Counted from the stretch's first letter, positions 7,356 through 20,796 are shown. The stretch: 64,000 nt of DNA from Chloroflexota bacterium (GCA_023381565.1 JAMCRR010000052.1:1-64000); one strand, 5' to 3'. The notes: a model not told the origin generated them from the letters alone. Made by a program: numbers and translations.

Positions 7356-9497
7356 TTAATTACCTTTCTCCACCCACCCCAGGCCGATGCGCCCGCGGTC
7401 GATATCTATACGCAATATCTTTACTGTAAGCACATCCCCAACTTTCAAGTAGGTCCCAGAAGGAACCTGGCTGCGGTGCAGGAGACCGTCTTGTTTGACG
7501 CCGATATCGATAAACGCGCCAAAATCGACCACGTTACGCACGGTGCCCTGCAGCGTCATTCCCGGGTTAAGATCCTCCATGGAGAGAACGTCGCTGCGTA
7601 AAATCGGGGCGGGCAGGTCCTGCCGCGGGTCGCGGCCGGGACGGACCAGCTGCTCGCAGATATCAACCAGGGTCGGCTCGCCTACATTCAATTCTTCGGC
7701 AAGAGCCGGGAGAGAAGTTCGCTCCAAGAGGTGATCCAACAGACGTTGGCGGTCTTCCAATGCACTTGCCAGTGCAATTTTGCCTTTCTGCAAAAGCGCC
7801 TCTGCAGCCGGGTAGCTTTCAGGGTGGATCGCGCTGGAATCGAGCGGCTGGTCGCCTCCCAGGATACGCAGAAAACCGGCTGCCTGCTGAAACGCTCTGG
7901 GTCCCAACCCGGACACTTTCTTGAATTCGGTCCGGCTGCGGAACCCGCCCTTTTCATTACGGTATGCCACAATCGCCTCAGCCAATTTCGGGCCGATGCC
8001 TGATACGTAGGTGAGCAGGGCTGGAGAAGCCGTGTTCACGTCCACTCCCACCCGATTCACCACGCTTTCAACCACGCCTTGAAGGGTCTCGTCGAGCTGT
8101 TTCTGGTTTACATCGTGCTGGTAGAGACCGATTCCGATCGATTTCGGGTCAATCTTTACCAGCTCGGCCAGCGGATCCTGCACACGCCGGGCGATCGAAA
8201 CTGCGCCGCGCAGGCTAACATCCATACCGGTCAGTTCGGCCCTGGCAAGGGGGCTGGCGGAATAAACGCTCGCCCCGGCTTCGCTGGTAATCAGGTAGCG
8301 CACGCCAGGCTCTTCCCGGATAAGTTCAACCGCAAGCTGTTCAGTTTCACGTGAGGCCGTGCCGTTCCCAATCGAGAGAATTGAGACACCGAACCGGTGA
8401 ACGAGTTGCTTGAGCGCAGCAAGAGCCGCCTGGCGCTGCTGCTGCGGTTCATGCGGGTAAATCGTCTCGGTCGCCAGGACTTTCCCGGTTGCATCGACGA
8501 CAGCCACCTTGCATCCGGTCCGAAAGCCGGGATCGATCCCCAGCACCACATGCCCGGTGATTGGCGGCTGGCTAAGCAAGGCGCGCAGATTGTCTGCGAA
8601 TACCGCGATTGCACGCGCTTCTGCCTTCTCGGTTAAGAGGCTGCGGATATCCCGTTCGATTGCAGGGAGCAGGAGTCGTTCTGCGCCGTCGGTAATCGCC
8701 AGGATAAGCTGGTCGGCAAGTGGTGAGCGCCGGTCGACGCGGAATTCAGAAGCCACGGCAGCCTGCCAGTCTCGCTCGGCTATGTCCAACCGTATACGCA
8801 GTGCTTTCTCGGCCTCTCCCCGATTTAATGCCAAAACTTGATGTGGGCGAAGCAGGTCTACCCGGCACTCATACTGGTAATAGAGCGCATACACCTGGCG
8901 AGGGTCATCGGCAGCATCGATCTTTTCCGAACGTATCAAACCCCATTGCAGAGCTTTATCTCGGGTTTTCCTCCGCACTTCGGGGTTATCGCTGATCGTT
9001 TCGGCAACGATATCCCTGGCGCCTTCCAAAGCGGCATCGACCGAGGGAACAGCATCGTTGACGAACCTTGAGGCAATCTTTTCAGCGCTCTGGTTTTCGT
9101 GAACCTGCTGCAGGATTAAATCCGCCAATCCTTCCAGGCCCTTTTCTCGGGCAATGCTCGCTCGGGTGCGCCGTTTGGGTTTGTAAGGTTGGTAGAGATC
9201 TTCCAAAGCCGTGCGTGTCTCGACAGCCCGAATTTGGGCCTCTAACTCGGGGGTCAGCTTACCCTGCTCCTGGATCGAGCCCAGGATGGTTTCGCGGCGT
9301 TGGTCCAGCTCACGCAGGCGCCGGAGGGATTGTTCAATCGTACGGATCTGCTCCTCATCCAGCCCGCCGGTGGCTTCTTTGCGGTAGCGGGAGATGAAGG
9401 GTACCGTGTTCCCGTTGTCGATCAGCTCGACCGCCGCGGCGACTTGCCGGGGTAGGGCTTTGATTTGGACGGCGATGGAGGCTGAATAGTCGCTCAT
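7356..9497 (-). CDS. tex: Tex family transcription accessory protein (S1 RNA-binding)
   Basis: Tex/YhgF proteins bind nucleic acid and associate with transcription complexes. The 713 residues show the family order: an N-terminal helical/HTH domain, a YqgF/RuvX-like fold beginning GIDPGFRTG (about 320), tandem helix-hairpin-helix motifs (SGIGPKLA and SGLGPRAF, about 500-540), and a C-terminal S1 domain (about 635-705, VDFGAFIDIG). The start ATG shares one base with the pfkA stop codon (TAATG), so it is probably coupled to pfkA in a two-gene operon. Confidence 0.94.
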   Translation of the reverse strand: MSDYSASIAVQIKALPRQVAAAVELIDNGNTVPFISRYRKEATGGLDEEQIRTIEQSLRRLRELDQRRETILGSIQEQGKLTPELEAQIRAVETRTALEDLYQPYKPKRRTRASIAREKGLEGLADLILQQVHENQSAEKIASRFVNDAVPSVDAALEGARDIVAETISDNPEVRRKTRDKALQWGLIRSEKIDAADDPRQVYALYYQYECRVDLLRPHQVLALNRGEAEKALRIRLDIAERDWQAAVASEFRVDRRSPLADQLILAITDGAERLLLPAIERDIRSLLTEKAEARAIAVFADNLRALLSQPPITGHVVLGIDPGFRTGCKVAVVDATGKVLATETIYPHEPQQQRQAALAALKQLVHRFGVSILSIGNGTASRETEQLAVELIREEPGVRYLITSEAGASVYSASPLARAELTGMDVSLRGAVSIARRVQDPLAELVKIDPKSIGIGLYQHDVNQKQLDETLQGVVESVVNRVGVDVNTASPALLTYVSGIGPKLAEAIVAYRNEKGGFRSRTEFKKVSGLGPRAFQQAAGFLRILGGDQPLDSSAIHPESYPAAEALLQKGKIALASALEDRQRLLDHLLERTSLPALAEELNVGEPTLVDICEQLVRPGRDPRQDLPAPILRSDVLSMEDLNPGMTLQGTVRNVVDFGAFIDIGVKQDGLLHRSQVPSGTYLKVGDVLTVKILRIDIDRGRIGLGWVEKGN

Positions 9498-10465
9498 TAG
9501 TCCAGAATATTCGCCAATTCGAATAAACGCAGATCGATTTTTTTCTTGTTGTTGACCACTTCTTCAAGAGAAGTGGGTGAGACCTCACCGTGTAGTAAAC
9601 CCATCAAGACACCAGCCTCACCTTTCTCAAGCTGGTCGACTGCTCCAGCGCCTAAACGGCTGGCTAAAATCCGGTCGAATGCGCTGGGGTTGCCTCCCCT
9701 TTGGATATGCCCCAAGATGGTCACCCGTAGATCGAACCCGATGCGTTCGTGATGCTCATCGAAATAAGCTGCCAGTTTTGTGGCGTTATATTTGGCGCCT
9801 TCAGCAACGACAATAATCGCGTGGGCTTTTCCTTTTTCATAGGCTTTATGAATATGATCGACTACATCTTCGGGATCCAGCGGTACTTCAGGGATAATGA
9901 TGCTTTCGGCGCCGCCGGCAATACCGGTCATCAGCGCCAGGTAACCACACTCTCGCCCCATAACTTCCAGGAGGAATGCCCGCTGGTGCGAAGAAGCTGT
10001 GATCTTCAAACGATCCAGAGCCTCCAGAGAGATATTCAAAGCGGTATCCACTCCAATGGTCATCTCGGATCCATACAGATCGTTATCGATGGTTGAAGCC
10101 ACGCCTACAATCGGGAATCCCATTTTAGAAAGCTCGTACGCTCCAGTTTGCGAACCGTTTCCGCCAATAACGATCAGGGCTTCGATGTCGAATTGGCGCA
10201 GCGAGCGCAGGGCTTTAGCTCGCCCGGCCTCCGTCTTGAATTCGACACAGCGCGCGCTCCCCAAAACTGTGCCGCCCCGCTGGATGATACCGCCAACCTC
10301 TCTTGCTCCCAGGGGAATGATATTGCCAGAAATTAACCCAGCATATCCCAGTCTGACGCCGTATACTTCCCACCCTTTATGCAGGCCGTTGCGAACAACT
10401 GCTCGGATGGCAGCATTCATTCCGGGGGCATCTCCTCCGCTGGTCAATACGGCAATTTTCTTCAT
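9497..10465 (-). CDS. pfkA: 6-phosphofructokinase
   Basis: It phosphorylates fructose 6-phosphate, the committed glycolytic step. The start is set at 10465, where MKKIAVLTSGGDAPG begins and AGGAGG (10471-10476) lies 5 nt upstream; the frame extends further but without family sequence. Length is 322 residues. Numbering matches E. coli PfkA: GGDAPGMN (10-17), catalytic Asp127 in TIDND, and MGRECGY. The ATP-site motif reads GGNGS (101-105), with Asn103 where E. coli has Asp103. Gly104 is retained, which in this superfamily favours ATP over PPi as donor. Confidence 0.94.
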   Translation of the reverse strand: MKKIAVLTSGGDAPGMNAAIRAVVRNGLHKGWEVYGVRLGYAGLISGNIIPLGAREVGGIIQRGGTVLGSARCVEFKTEAGRAKALRSLRQFDIEALIVIGGNGSQTGAYELSKMGFPIVGVASTIDNDLYGSEMTIGVDTALNISLEALDRLKITASSHQRAFLLEVMGRECGYLALMTGIAGGAESIIIPEVPLDPEDVVDHIHKAYEKGKAHAIIVVAEGAKYNATKLAAYFDEHHERIGFDLRVTILGHIQRGGNPSAFDRILASRLGAGAVDQLEKGEAGVLMGLLHGEVSPTSLEEVVNNKKKIDLRLFELANILD

Positions 10466-10759
10466 CGTAACCTCCTGATCTACTCCCTTCAGATGATCCC
10501 GATTCTGTTGAACCCAAAACAAGGACCAATTGAGCATTTTATCACGGTTAAAGGAAGGAAAAGAATTGCGCATGGTAAACCTGGCCAGATAAACCACAGA
10601 TAAATAAGATGGTACCCTTAAACCCGTTGGGGTACAATATGGGGTGCTTCTCCTCTATTTAGGCCATGAAAATCCTCTTCTTTATTCATGGTCAATTGTC
10701 TAGCGGCGGTTCAATCAAGGGGTATTGACCCGCACAGAAGCAATCAAGAGGATTCTTGA

Positions 10760-12862
10760 ATGCCCAATCATCGCCTTCAAATCCATCCGATTTTACCTAT
10801 CCCCCAACGAGAAGGTTTTGAATTTTACTGGGAGGAAAATCGCTTCACCGGCCTGCCCGGCGAGACAATTTCCGCGGCCCTCTTCGCTAATGGTGTACAT
10901 GTCTTCGGTCACCACCTGCGGGACGGCTCACCTCAAGGCATCTACTGCGCCAACGGCCAGTGCGCCCAGTGCCTGGTTCTGGAAAACGGCAAGCCGGTTA
11001 AAGCTTGCATGGAGCTGGTTAGCCCAGAGGCGCGGATTGAGCCACTCAACACCCTTCCAAAGCTCCCCGAGAGCCCCGCTACTTCATATATGCAGCCAGT
11101 CGAAGAATTGCGCATTCCAGTACTGATCATCGGCGGTGGCCCGGCGGGATTATCGGCAGCCATTGAATTAGGCAAACTGGGGGTGCCAACCCTTTTGATA
11201 GATGATAAGCACCACCTTGGGGGAAAGATGGTGCTGCAAACCCACCGTTTCTTCGGCTCCAGGGAGGCGGTCTATGCAGGCACACGCGGTATCGATATTG
11301 CCGCACGCATGGCTGATGAGGTCAAATCGCTGTCCCCTTACGTTCAGGTATGGCTGAACTCCACCGCTTTGGCGGTATTTAGCGACCGAAAAGTCGGTAT
11401 CTTGCGCGATGGAAGCCAATATGTGCTGGTTAAACCAGAGGCATTACTAGTCGCCTCGGGTGCACGCGAAAAATCGCTCGCTTTTCGAGGTAACTGGCTG
11501 CCGGGGGTCTACGGAGCCGGGGCGTTCCAAACTCTTCTGAACCGCGACCTGGTCTTACCGGCGCAGCATCTGTTTATCGTCGGGGGCGGGAACGTGGGGT
11601 TGATTGCGGCTTACCACGCACTGCAAGCAGGGGTCGAGGTTGTCGGGTTGGTAGAAGCCCTTCCGGAATGCGGTGGGTACAAAGTCCATCAGGATAAACT
11701 CAAGCGCCTGGGAGTGCCCATCTTCACTTCGCACACAATCTTGAGCGCCAATGGAGACCAAACGGTTGAATCGGCAACCATCGCTCAGGTCGATGCTCGC
11801 TTTCAACCCATCCCGGATACCGAGAAAACCTTTGCCTGTGACGCTATATTGATCGCCGTTGGGCTGGATCCAGTTAATGAATTCTACACGAAGGCGCGTG
11901 AGTTCGACCTGCCCGTATTCACTGCGGGAGATGCCGGCGAAATTGCCGAAGCATCGGCAGCCATTTATTCCGGCAAAATTCAGGGATTCGAAATAGCTCG
12001 CTCATTGAGCTATCCAGCACCCGAGATCCCCGAGGAATGGCGGCGCCAGGCAGAGATCCTGAAATCAAAACCGGGCAAACTCATCGACTCCGATGGGCCA
12101 GATGCAGAGCCTGGCGTTTATCCCATGATCCACTGCCTGCAAGAGATCCCCTGCGACCCCTGTTCCAGCGTCTGCCCGCGCGGGCTGATCCAGATCAACC
12201 GGGAAGATATCCGTAAAACGCCGGTGTTCGACACCACCCAGGGCGTGTGCTCAGGATGCGAACGCTGTGTGGCGATCTGCCCGGGGTTAGCGATCACCCT
12301 GGTAGATTCCCGGAAAGACCCCGAACATCCGCTGATCTCTCTGCCTTTCGAATTTCCGGAGACCCTTTTTCCAGAAGGCGAGTTGGTCACCGTTGTAGAT
12401 ATCGAGGGTAATTTTCTGGCTGATCTGCCGGTAGTAAAGATCCGTCACATCAAAGCCAACGATCGCACCCGAATCGTGCGGGTTCAAGCGCCACGAGAGC
12501 TTGCTCGCAAAATTGCCGGGATCCGTTTGCTAAATCAATCTGCAAACCCTCTAAAGGAAGACCAATCGGCTGATGCCAGGGAAGCCATGATCTGCCGCTG
12601 CGAGAGAGTATCGGCTGCCGAAATTCGTTCCCTGATCCGCGCGGGGATCCATGACCTGAACGAAATTAAAGCCGTCACACGAGCAGGAATGGGGGCATGC
12701 GGATCGAAGACTTGCGGGCCGTTGATCCGGCGTCTGCTCCTAGAGGAAGGAGTTCCTTCTGCCGAAATCATGGACCTGACCCGCAGGCCTTTATTTGTCG
12801 AGGTCCCTCTGGGAGTCTTCGCGGGGGTGAAACCAGATTCGGGAGGGGACGGTGACCGGTAA
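10760..12862 (+). CDS. Fe-S/FAD dehydrogenase fusion (HcnA-HcnB / D-hydroxyproline dehydrogenase-like, with 4Fe-4S insert)
   Basis: Domains in order: a HcnA-like [2Fe-2S] domain with Cys63, 68, 71 and 83; an FAD/NAD(P) Rossmann pair starting GGGPAG (125-130); a two-cluster ferredoxin insert at about 455-510 (CxxCxxxCP near 464-473 and CxxCxxCxxxCP near 496-506); and a BFD-like [2Fe-2S] C-terminus (CRC near 611, CGSKTCG near 650). This joins in one chain what HcnA/HcnB, opine oxidase and hydroxyproline dehydrogenases spread over two subunits, and adds a ferredoxin relay. It probably passes electrons from the DAO-type partner encoded next. AGAGGA precedes the ATG. The substrate is unknown. Confidence 0.85.
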   Translation: MPNHRLQIHPILPIPQREGFEFYWEENRFTGLPGETISAALFANGVHVFGHHLRDGSPQGIYCANGQCAQCLVLENGKPVKACMELVSPEARIEPLNTLPKLPESPATSYMQPVEELRIPVLIIGGGPAGLSAAIELGKLGVPTLLIDDKHHLGGKMVLQTHRFFGSREAVYAGTRGIDIAARMADEVKSLSPYVQVWLNSTALAVFSDRKVGILRDGSQYVLVKPEALLVASGAREKSLAFRGNWLPGVYGAGAFQTLLNRDLVLPAQHLFIVGGGNVGLIAAYHALQAGVEVVGLVEALPECGGYKVHQDKLKRLGVPIFTSHTILSANGDQTVESATIAQVDARFQPIPDTEKTFACDAILIAVGLDPVNEFYTKAREFDLPVFTAGDAGEIAEASAAIYSGKIQGFEIARSLSYPAPEIPEEWRRQAEILKSKPGKLIDSDGPDAEPGVYPMIHCLQEIPCDPCSSVCPRGLIQINREDIRKTPVFDTTQGVCSGCERCVAICPGLAITLVDSRKDPEHPLISLPFEFPETLFPEGELVTVVDIEGNFLADLPVVKIRHIKANDRTRIVRVQAPRELARKIAGIRLLNQSANPLKEDQSADAREAMICRCERVSAAEIRSLIRAGIHDLNEIKAVTRAGMGACGSKTCGPLIRRLLLEEGVPSAEIMDLTRRPLFVEVPLGVFAGVKPDSGGDGDR

Positions 12863-14018
12863 TCCATCTTCCAGCTATGACGCGATCATCATTGGAGCCG
12901 GTTCGGTTGGAGTCCCGGCTGCGTTTTCCATGGCTCGAGATGGCTTGCACGTCCTAGTCTTGGATGGGAATGCCAGCGTAGGACAGGGGTCGAATAAATC
13001 AGCCATCGGTGGGATCCGCGCTACCCATTCCGACCCGGCCAAGATCCACCTGGGGTTGCGCAGCATCGAGACCTTCTCGACCTGGGAAGACCAGTATTGC
13101 GAGGATATCGGATGGCGGCGGGGGGGTTATTCTTTTGTTGCTTACACAGCAGAACAAGAAGAGGCTTTTAAAAGCCTGATCGTCCTGCAAAAATCGTATG
13201 GTCTCGAAATTTTGTGGCTGGATAGACCCGAACTTCTCGAATTGATCCCTGGTGTAAACCCTGAACACTTGCTCGGCGGTACCTATTCGCCAAATGACGG
13301 CAGCGCATCCCCCCTGCTAGCCATCCACGCCATGTATTCACACGCCTGCAAGCTGGGTGCGAGTTTCCACTTCAATGAGCCGGTCACCGAGATCAGGGTA
13401 GAGCACGGGCGTGTCGCAGGCGTTGGCACTCCTTGCGGTTATTATTCTTCTCCGATTGTCATCAACGCCGCCGGCGCCCATGCCGCTCAGATGGCCAAGC
13501 TGGCAGGGATCGATATCCCGGTGACACCTGATGCGCACGAAGGTGGTATCACCGAGCCTGTTGCCCGCTTTCTGGAGCCAATGATTGTCGATACACGCCC
13601 GGCAGATGGGTCGGCTAACTTTTATTTCTACCAAAACGATCAAGGGCAAATCGTTTTCTGCCTCACCCCTCATCCTAGTATTTGGGGATACAATATACGC
13701 GAAACCAGCAGCTTTCTGCCGATGGTCGCCCGGCGTATGGTGGAAGTAATCCCCAGATTAGCCCACCTGCGCGTGCGACGCACCTGGAGAGGCCTGTACC
13801 CGATGACCCCTGACGGATTCCCGATCATCGGATGGGCGCAAGATGTTGAAGGCTACCTCCTTGCAGTGGGCATGTGCGGGCAGGGTTTTATGCTTGGGCC
13901 GGGATTAGGGGAGCTGCTTTCTCGGATGAGCCAGCACCAGTTGATGGACGAGGACGAGCGGGTTTTGAAGATCTTATCTCCAGCCCGGGCTTTTACCGGG
14001 CAGGAAAAATTAAAATAG
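12852..14018 (+). CDS. FAD-dependent amine/amino-acid oxidase (DAO family)
   Basis: It begins with an FAD-binding motif IIGAGSVGVPAA and has the DAO-family C-terminal motif around RTWRGLYPMTPDGFPIIG. Length is 388 residues. The family includes sarcosine oxidase beta, HcnC, glycine oxidase and hydroxyproline dehydrogenases. The GTG start at 12852 overlaps the end of the fusion dehydrogenase by 11 bp and has GGGAGGGG upstream, so the two are probably subunits of one complex. It would be the substrate-oxidising subunit. Which amine or amino acid it takes is not visible. Confidence 0.85.
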   Translation: MTGNPSSSYDAIIIGAGSVGVPAAFSMARDGLHVLVLDGNASVGQGSNKSAIGGIRATHSDPAKIHLGLRSIETFSTWEDQYCEDIGWRRGGYSFVAYTAEQEEAFKSLIVLQKSYGLEILWLDRPELLELIPGVNPEHLLGGTYSPNDGSASPLLAIHAMYSHACKLGASFHFNEPVTEIRVEHGRVAGVGTPCGYYSSPIVINAAGAHAAQMAKLAGIDIPVTPDAHEGGITEPVARFLEPMIVDTRPADGSANFYFYQNDQGQIVFCLTPHPSIWGYNIRETSSFLPMVARRMVEVIPRLAHLRVRRTWRGLYPMTPDGFPIIGWAQDVEGYLLAVGMCGQGFMLGPGLGELLSRMSQHQLMDEDERVLKILSPARAFTGQEKLK

Positions 14019-14043
14019 GGGCAAATGATAAGGAGATAATCTG

Positions 14044-15150
14044 ATGGCGCAAGAAACGGTTTTGATTCCAGTAGATACCCTGCAGCAATTCATGATCGAT
14101 GTATTCACCGCTCTGGGTGTTCCACAGGAGGACGCCAGAGTAACCGCAGAGGTGCTGCTTGCTTCAGACCTACGCGGGATTGAATCGCACGGTGTCGGGC
14201 GGCTGAAGATGTACTTCTCGCGGATTAAGAATGGTCAGCAGAAACCAGTGACGGAATTCGAAGTGGTACGCGAGGGTCCCACCACGGCGGTGGTTGACGG
14301 GCACCATGGCATGGGCCAGGTGATCGGCAAACGCTCCATGCAGATGGCGATCGATAAAGCCAGAAACTATGGGATGGGAGCTGTGGCGGTGCGCAACTCC
14401 ACCCATTTTGGTATCGATGGGTACTATGCCCTGATGGCGGTAAATGCCGGTATGATCGGTATGAGCTTCACCAATGCCCGCCCATCTATAGCGCCCACCT
14501 TTGGCACTATGCCGATGCTAGGCACAAACCCAATTGCCTTCGGCGCTCCCACGGACGAAGAATGCCCATTCCTTTTCGACGCAGCTACGTCAATTATCCA
14601 GAGAGGCAAAGTAGAGGTGCACGACCGGGAGGAAAAATCACTAAAGAGCGGCTGGGTGATAGACAAGAATGGGAACCCGGCGATGGATCCTCCAGCTATC
14701 CTCGGAGGATTAGAAAAAGGAGATTACGCACTTCTTCCTCTGGGCGGCGCCGGGGAAGAATTCTCCGGATATAAAGGGTACGACCTGGCAACTATCGTCG
14801 AAATACTTTCTGCTTCTCTGCAGAACGGCGCATTCTTATACGGCCTGATCGGTTTCGATAAGGATCATCACCTGCAGCCGTTCAAACTCGGGCACTTCTT
14901 CATGGCGATGGATATCGGACATTTTGTTCCCCTTCAGGATTTCAAAATAACGACCGGCAACATTCTCCGCGAGCTCAGACAATCCCGCAAAGCCGTAGGT
15001 AGTGAGAGAATCTACACCGCGGGAGAAAAAGAATACGAGAACGAGAAGCGCATCCGCAAGGAAGGCATCCCCATTGTCCCTAACTTGCAGAAGGATCTTA
15101 AGAACATCCAGATGGAATTGGGGTTGAGCAAATATCATTTTCCATTTTAA
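14044..15150 (+). CDS. Malate/L-lactate dehydrogenase family (Ldh_2) oxidoreductase
   Basis: The 368 residues match the Ldh_2 NAD(P)-dependent family: SDLRGIESHG near the N-terminus, VAVRNSTHFG with the putative catalytic His, and GTNPIAFGAP. The family includes malate, ureidoglycolate and sulfolactate dehydrogenases and the cyclic-imine reductase DpkA (delta1-piperideine/pyrroline-2-carboxylate reductase). Next to a DAO-type dehydrogenase, an imine or 2-oxoacid reductase role is attractive but inferred. AAGGAG lies upstream of the ATG, 25 nt after the oxidase. Confidence 0.85.
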   Translation: MAQETVLIPVDTLQQFMIDVFTALGVPQEDARVTAEVLLASDLRGIESHGVGRLKMYFSRIKNGQQKPVTEFEVVREGPTTAVVDGHHGMGQVIGKRSMQMAIDKARNYGMGAVAVRNSTHFGIDGYYALMAVNAGMIGMSFTNARPSIAPTFGTMPMLGTNPIAFGAPTDEECPFLFDAATSIIQRGKVEVHDREEKSLKSGWVIDKNGNPAMDPPAILGGLEKGDYALLPLGGAGEEFSGYKGYDLATIVEILSASLQNGAFLYGLIGFDKDHHLQPFKLGHFFMAMDIGHFVPLQDFKITTGNILRELRQSRKAVGSERIYTAGEKEYENEKRIRKEGIPIVPNLQKDLKNIQMELGLSKYHFPF

Positions 15151-15194
15151 TTAGACAGATAGCGGTTTCACTATTAAAATTTACGCTAGTCGGG

Positions 15195-15219
15195 AGCGGA
15201 GCTGAAAAGCGGCTCCGCT
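15195..15219 (+). terminator. Hairpin after the redox operon
   Basis: AGCGGAGC (15195-15202) pairs with GCTCCGCT (15212-15219) around a 9-nt loop. A T-rich run is missing directly after it, so it is a weak terminator or an mRNA-stabilising stem. Confidence 0.4.
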
Positions 15220-15251
15220 TCATGGTTTAGTTGGTTTAAGGTGGAGATATA

Positions 15252-17925
<2,674 letters not shown>

Positions 17926-17929
<4 letters not shown>

Positions 17930-20796
17930 CGAAAATTCATCTCGTTGCACACACACATTGGGATCGGGAATGGTATCTGACTTACCAGATGTTCCGGTTG
18001 AAACTTGTCTCCCTTATCGACAAACTGCTCGATATCCTGGCAAACGACCCCGAGTTCCTTTATTTCATGCTGGATGGGCAGACGATCGTTTTGGATGACT
18101 ACCTGCAGGTACGTCCATCGCGGGCAGCAGAGCTTGAAGAGTTCATCCGTCAGGGAAGAATCATGATCGGGCCCTGGTATATATTGCCGGATGAGTTCCT
18201 GGTCAGTCCGGAATCGATTATACGGAATTTGCTGCAAGGCAGCCGCATGACCTCCCAATACGGGGTCAGAATGAACGTTGGTTACGTCCCCGATCCCTTC
18301 GGGCATATCGCCCAAATGCCGCAGATTTTACGGGGCTTTGGAATTGAATCTGCATCGGTTGAGCGCGGTCTATCGGATGAGCCCTGCGAATTCTGGTGGC
18401 AAGCGCCGGATGGTTCCCAGGTGTTGATGGCATACCTCCGTGATGGATATGGCAATGCGGCCAACCTCTCCTTCAATGATCCGGAGATGCTTTTCGATCA
18501 GGTCTGCCAGCGGAGAGATGCTCTGCTTCCACATTCTTTGACCGGGCAGCTCTTGTTTATGAACGGCACCGACCACACCGAGCCAGATGCTGCCATGCCG
18601 CAGGCTCTCTTTGCTCTGAATCAACGCCTGGAACAGGATCAGGTCGTTCAATCCACTCTGCCTGAATTCATCGCCTCGCTTCGTACCGAAATAGAAACCC
18701 GCTCCCCTGCCCTCCCGATTGTCAGAGGAGAGCTGCGCGACCCAAAGCGCTTCCATCTCCTGCCCGGTGTGCTTTCTACACGCATGTGGATCAAACAGCG
18801 CAACCACGCATGCGAGACACTGTTGGAAAAATGGGCTGAACCTTCGATCGTTATGGCAGGGCTGGCAATATCTAATCGGCCTCCAGAGTGGAAGGATAAG
18901 GCAATCTCCTCCCTCGCCGGGTGGATAAGACAGCCTGGAGAAATCTTGCAGGAAGCATGGAAGCTGCTGCTGCAGTGCCAACCCCACGATTCGATCTGCG
19001 GCTGTTCAATCGATCAGGTGCACGAAGAGATGAAATCCCGCTTCGACCAGGTAGAGCAGATTGGTGAAGAGATCACCCGGCAGAACCTGGCCCTCACCAG
19101 CGCGCTGATCGAAACCCAAAAATCTGCCCCACAAGGAGCGTTGGGCAGCATCGTCGTGTTCAACCCTCATCCATTTCGCAGCACCGACATCGTTCGAGTC
19201 ACCATCCAGCAAGACCTGGGACATGCAGGTGTCATCCTGGTGACAGAAAAGGGAGAGGAGCTACCTTATCAGATCACCTCTACTTCCCGAATGGATGTTG
19301 CTAATTTTACCGGCAGCAGAGATGAGCTGGAAGCGGTGCTTCCGGTATTTTTATCTGGTCGTTATGGCGATACCGTTGTTCAAGACGTGTCTTTGCGAGT
19401 CAACAACAAGGTGCTGGCCGTCGACGCGATCATGAAAAATAACGGACAACCAAATGAAGCCGCCATCCAGAAAGGTTTGACCGAGCTCTCTGAGCTGATG
19501 AAAGAAAAATCTTTCGACCAGATTTCTATCCATGCATACACTTCAGAGACAAAAGAAATTTCTTTTTTGGCAAAAGATGTGCCCGGGCTGGGTTATCGTA
19601 CCATTTGGATGCAACCCACCCAAAAACCTGCTACTGTCCTCAAACCACCTTCAACGACGGGTAGGATCGAGAATGAATATTTCACCGTGGATGTGGATCC
19701 GTACAATGGAACGGTTTCCATTTACGACCACAGGACAGGGCAGCGCTATTTCGGCTTGAACCGCTTTGTCGACGGCGGCGACTGTGGGGATGAATACAAT
19801 TACTGTCCACCCCAAGAAGATCAGTTCTATACCCCTCGCGTCGAAGAGGTCCAAACAAGCCAGGAAGATGGACGCCAAACTCTCCGAATCAAGTTAGTGA
19901 TGGACGTTTCCTCCGGCCTTGCCCCTCAGCGAATTCGAAGGTCGCAAGAAATTGTCACCCAGGAGATTCTTACGACGATTTCACTGTTTAATGGAGTTGC
20001 ACGTGTAGATATCCACACCGAGGTAGAAAATCGGGCGCAAGATCACCGCTTACGAGTGCATTTCCCGGCTCCATTTTCTGCCGGCACGGCCAGGTATGAC
20101 AGTCACTTCGATATCATCGAACGACCCACTGCCGCACCCACAATTGACGCCGCCTGGGTCGAGCAGCCACGACCGGAGAAGCCTCAGCGCCTCTTCGTTG
20201 ACCTTTCCACTCCGCAAGCGGGTTTAATGATCGCCAACCGCGGTCTCCCTGAAGTAGAGGTCGTTACTTTACCGGAGGAAGCTTCCGAGATCGCCCTGAC
20301 CCTCTTGCGCTGTGTGGGGTGGCTTTCACGCAGCGATCTTACCAACCGGAAGGGAGATGCCGGGCCGTCTCTGGAGACCCCCGGGGCGCAGATGCCCGGA
20401 AGATGGGGCTTCGACTATGCCATCCTGCCGCACACGGGAGATTGGGAAGCTGTTCTTCCTCTGGCTTATAGCTTTAATTCCCCCATGCGCGCGGTGCCCG
20501 ATATTTTGCACGATGGCTTTCTGCTACATGAAGCTACCTTCTTCGCGATTGAGCCTTCTTCTTTCATCGTGACCTCCCTTAAACCATCTGAGGATCAGTT
20601 GGGTTGGGTCTTACGCGGCTATAATGCTCTCGCTGAGCGGAGGACGTACACCATCGGCACTCTCTTCTCCTATCAACGGGCATTTCGGACAAGGCTCGAC
20701 GAAACGATACAAAACCCATTGACCAAGGAAAAAGATGGTAAAATTTCTATCGAGCTCCGTAGCCACGAAATAGCCACGATTAAGTTTGTGGAATAA
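17926..20796 (+). CDS. GH38 alpha-mannosidase
   Basis: A 956-residue class II alpha-mannosidase. AHTHWDREW near the N-terminus supplies zinc ligands His11 and Asp13. The nucleophile is Asp123 in YVPDPFGH. The central helical segment and the C-terminal beta-sandwich domains are full length. No signal peptide is present, so it is cytoplasmic. It overlaps the previous stop as ATGA. Together with GH1 it points to use of mannosides and glucosides; specificity within GH38 (2-O-glycerol mannoside or oligomannose) cannot be read. Confidence 0.93.

Noticed and set aside
10760-14018. Hydrogen cyanide synthase (hcnABC)
   Set aside because: Domains resemble HcnA/B/C, but the same folds serve many amine dehydrogenases, and the two-cluster ferredoxin insert and Ldh_2 neighbour do not fit HCN synthesis.
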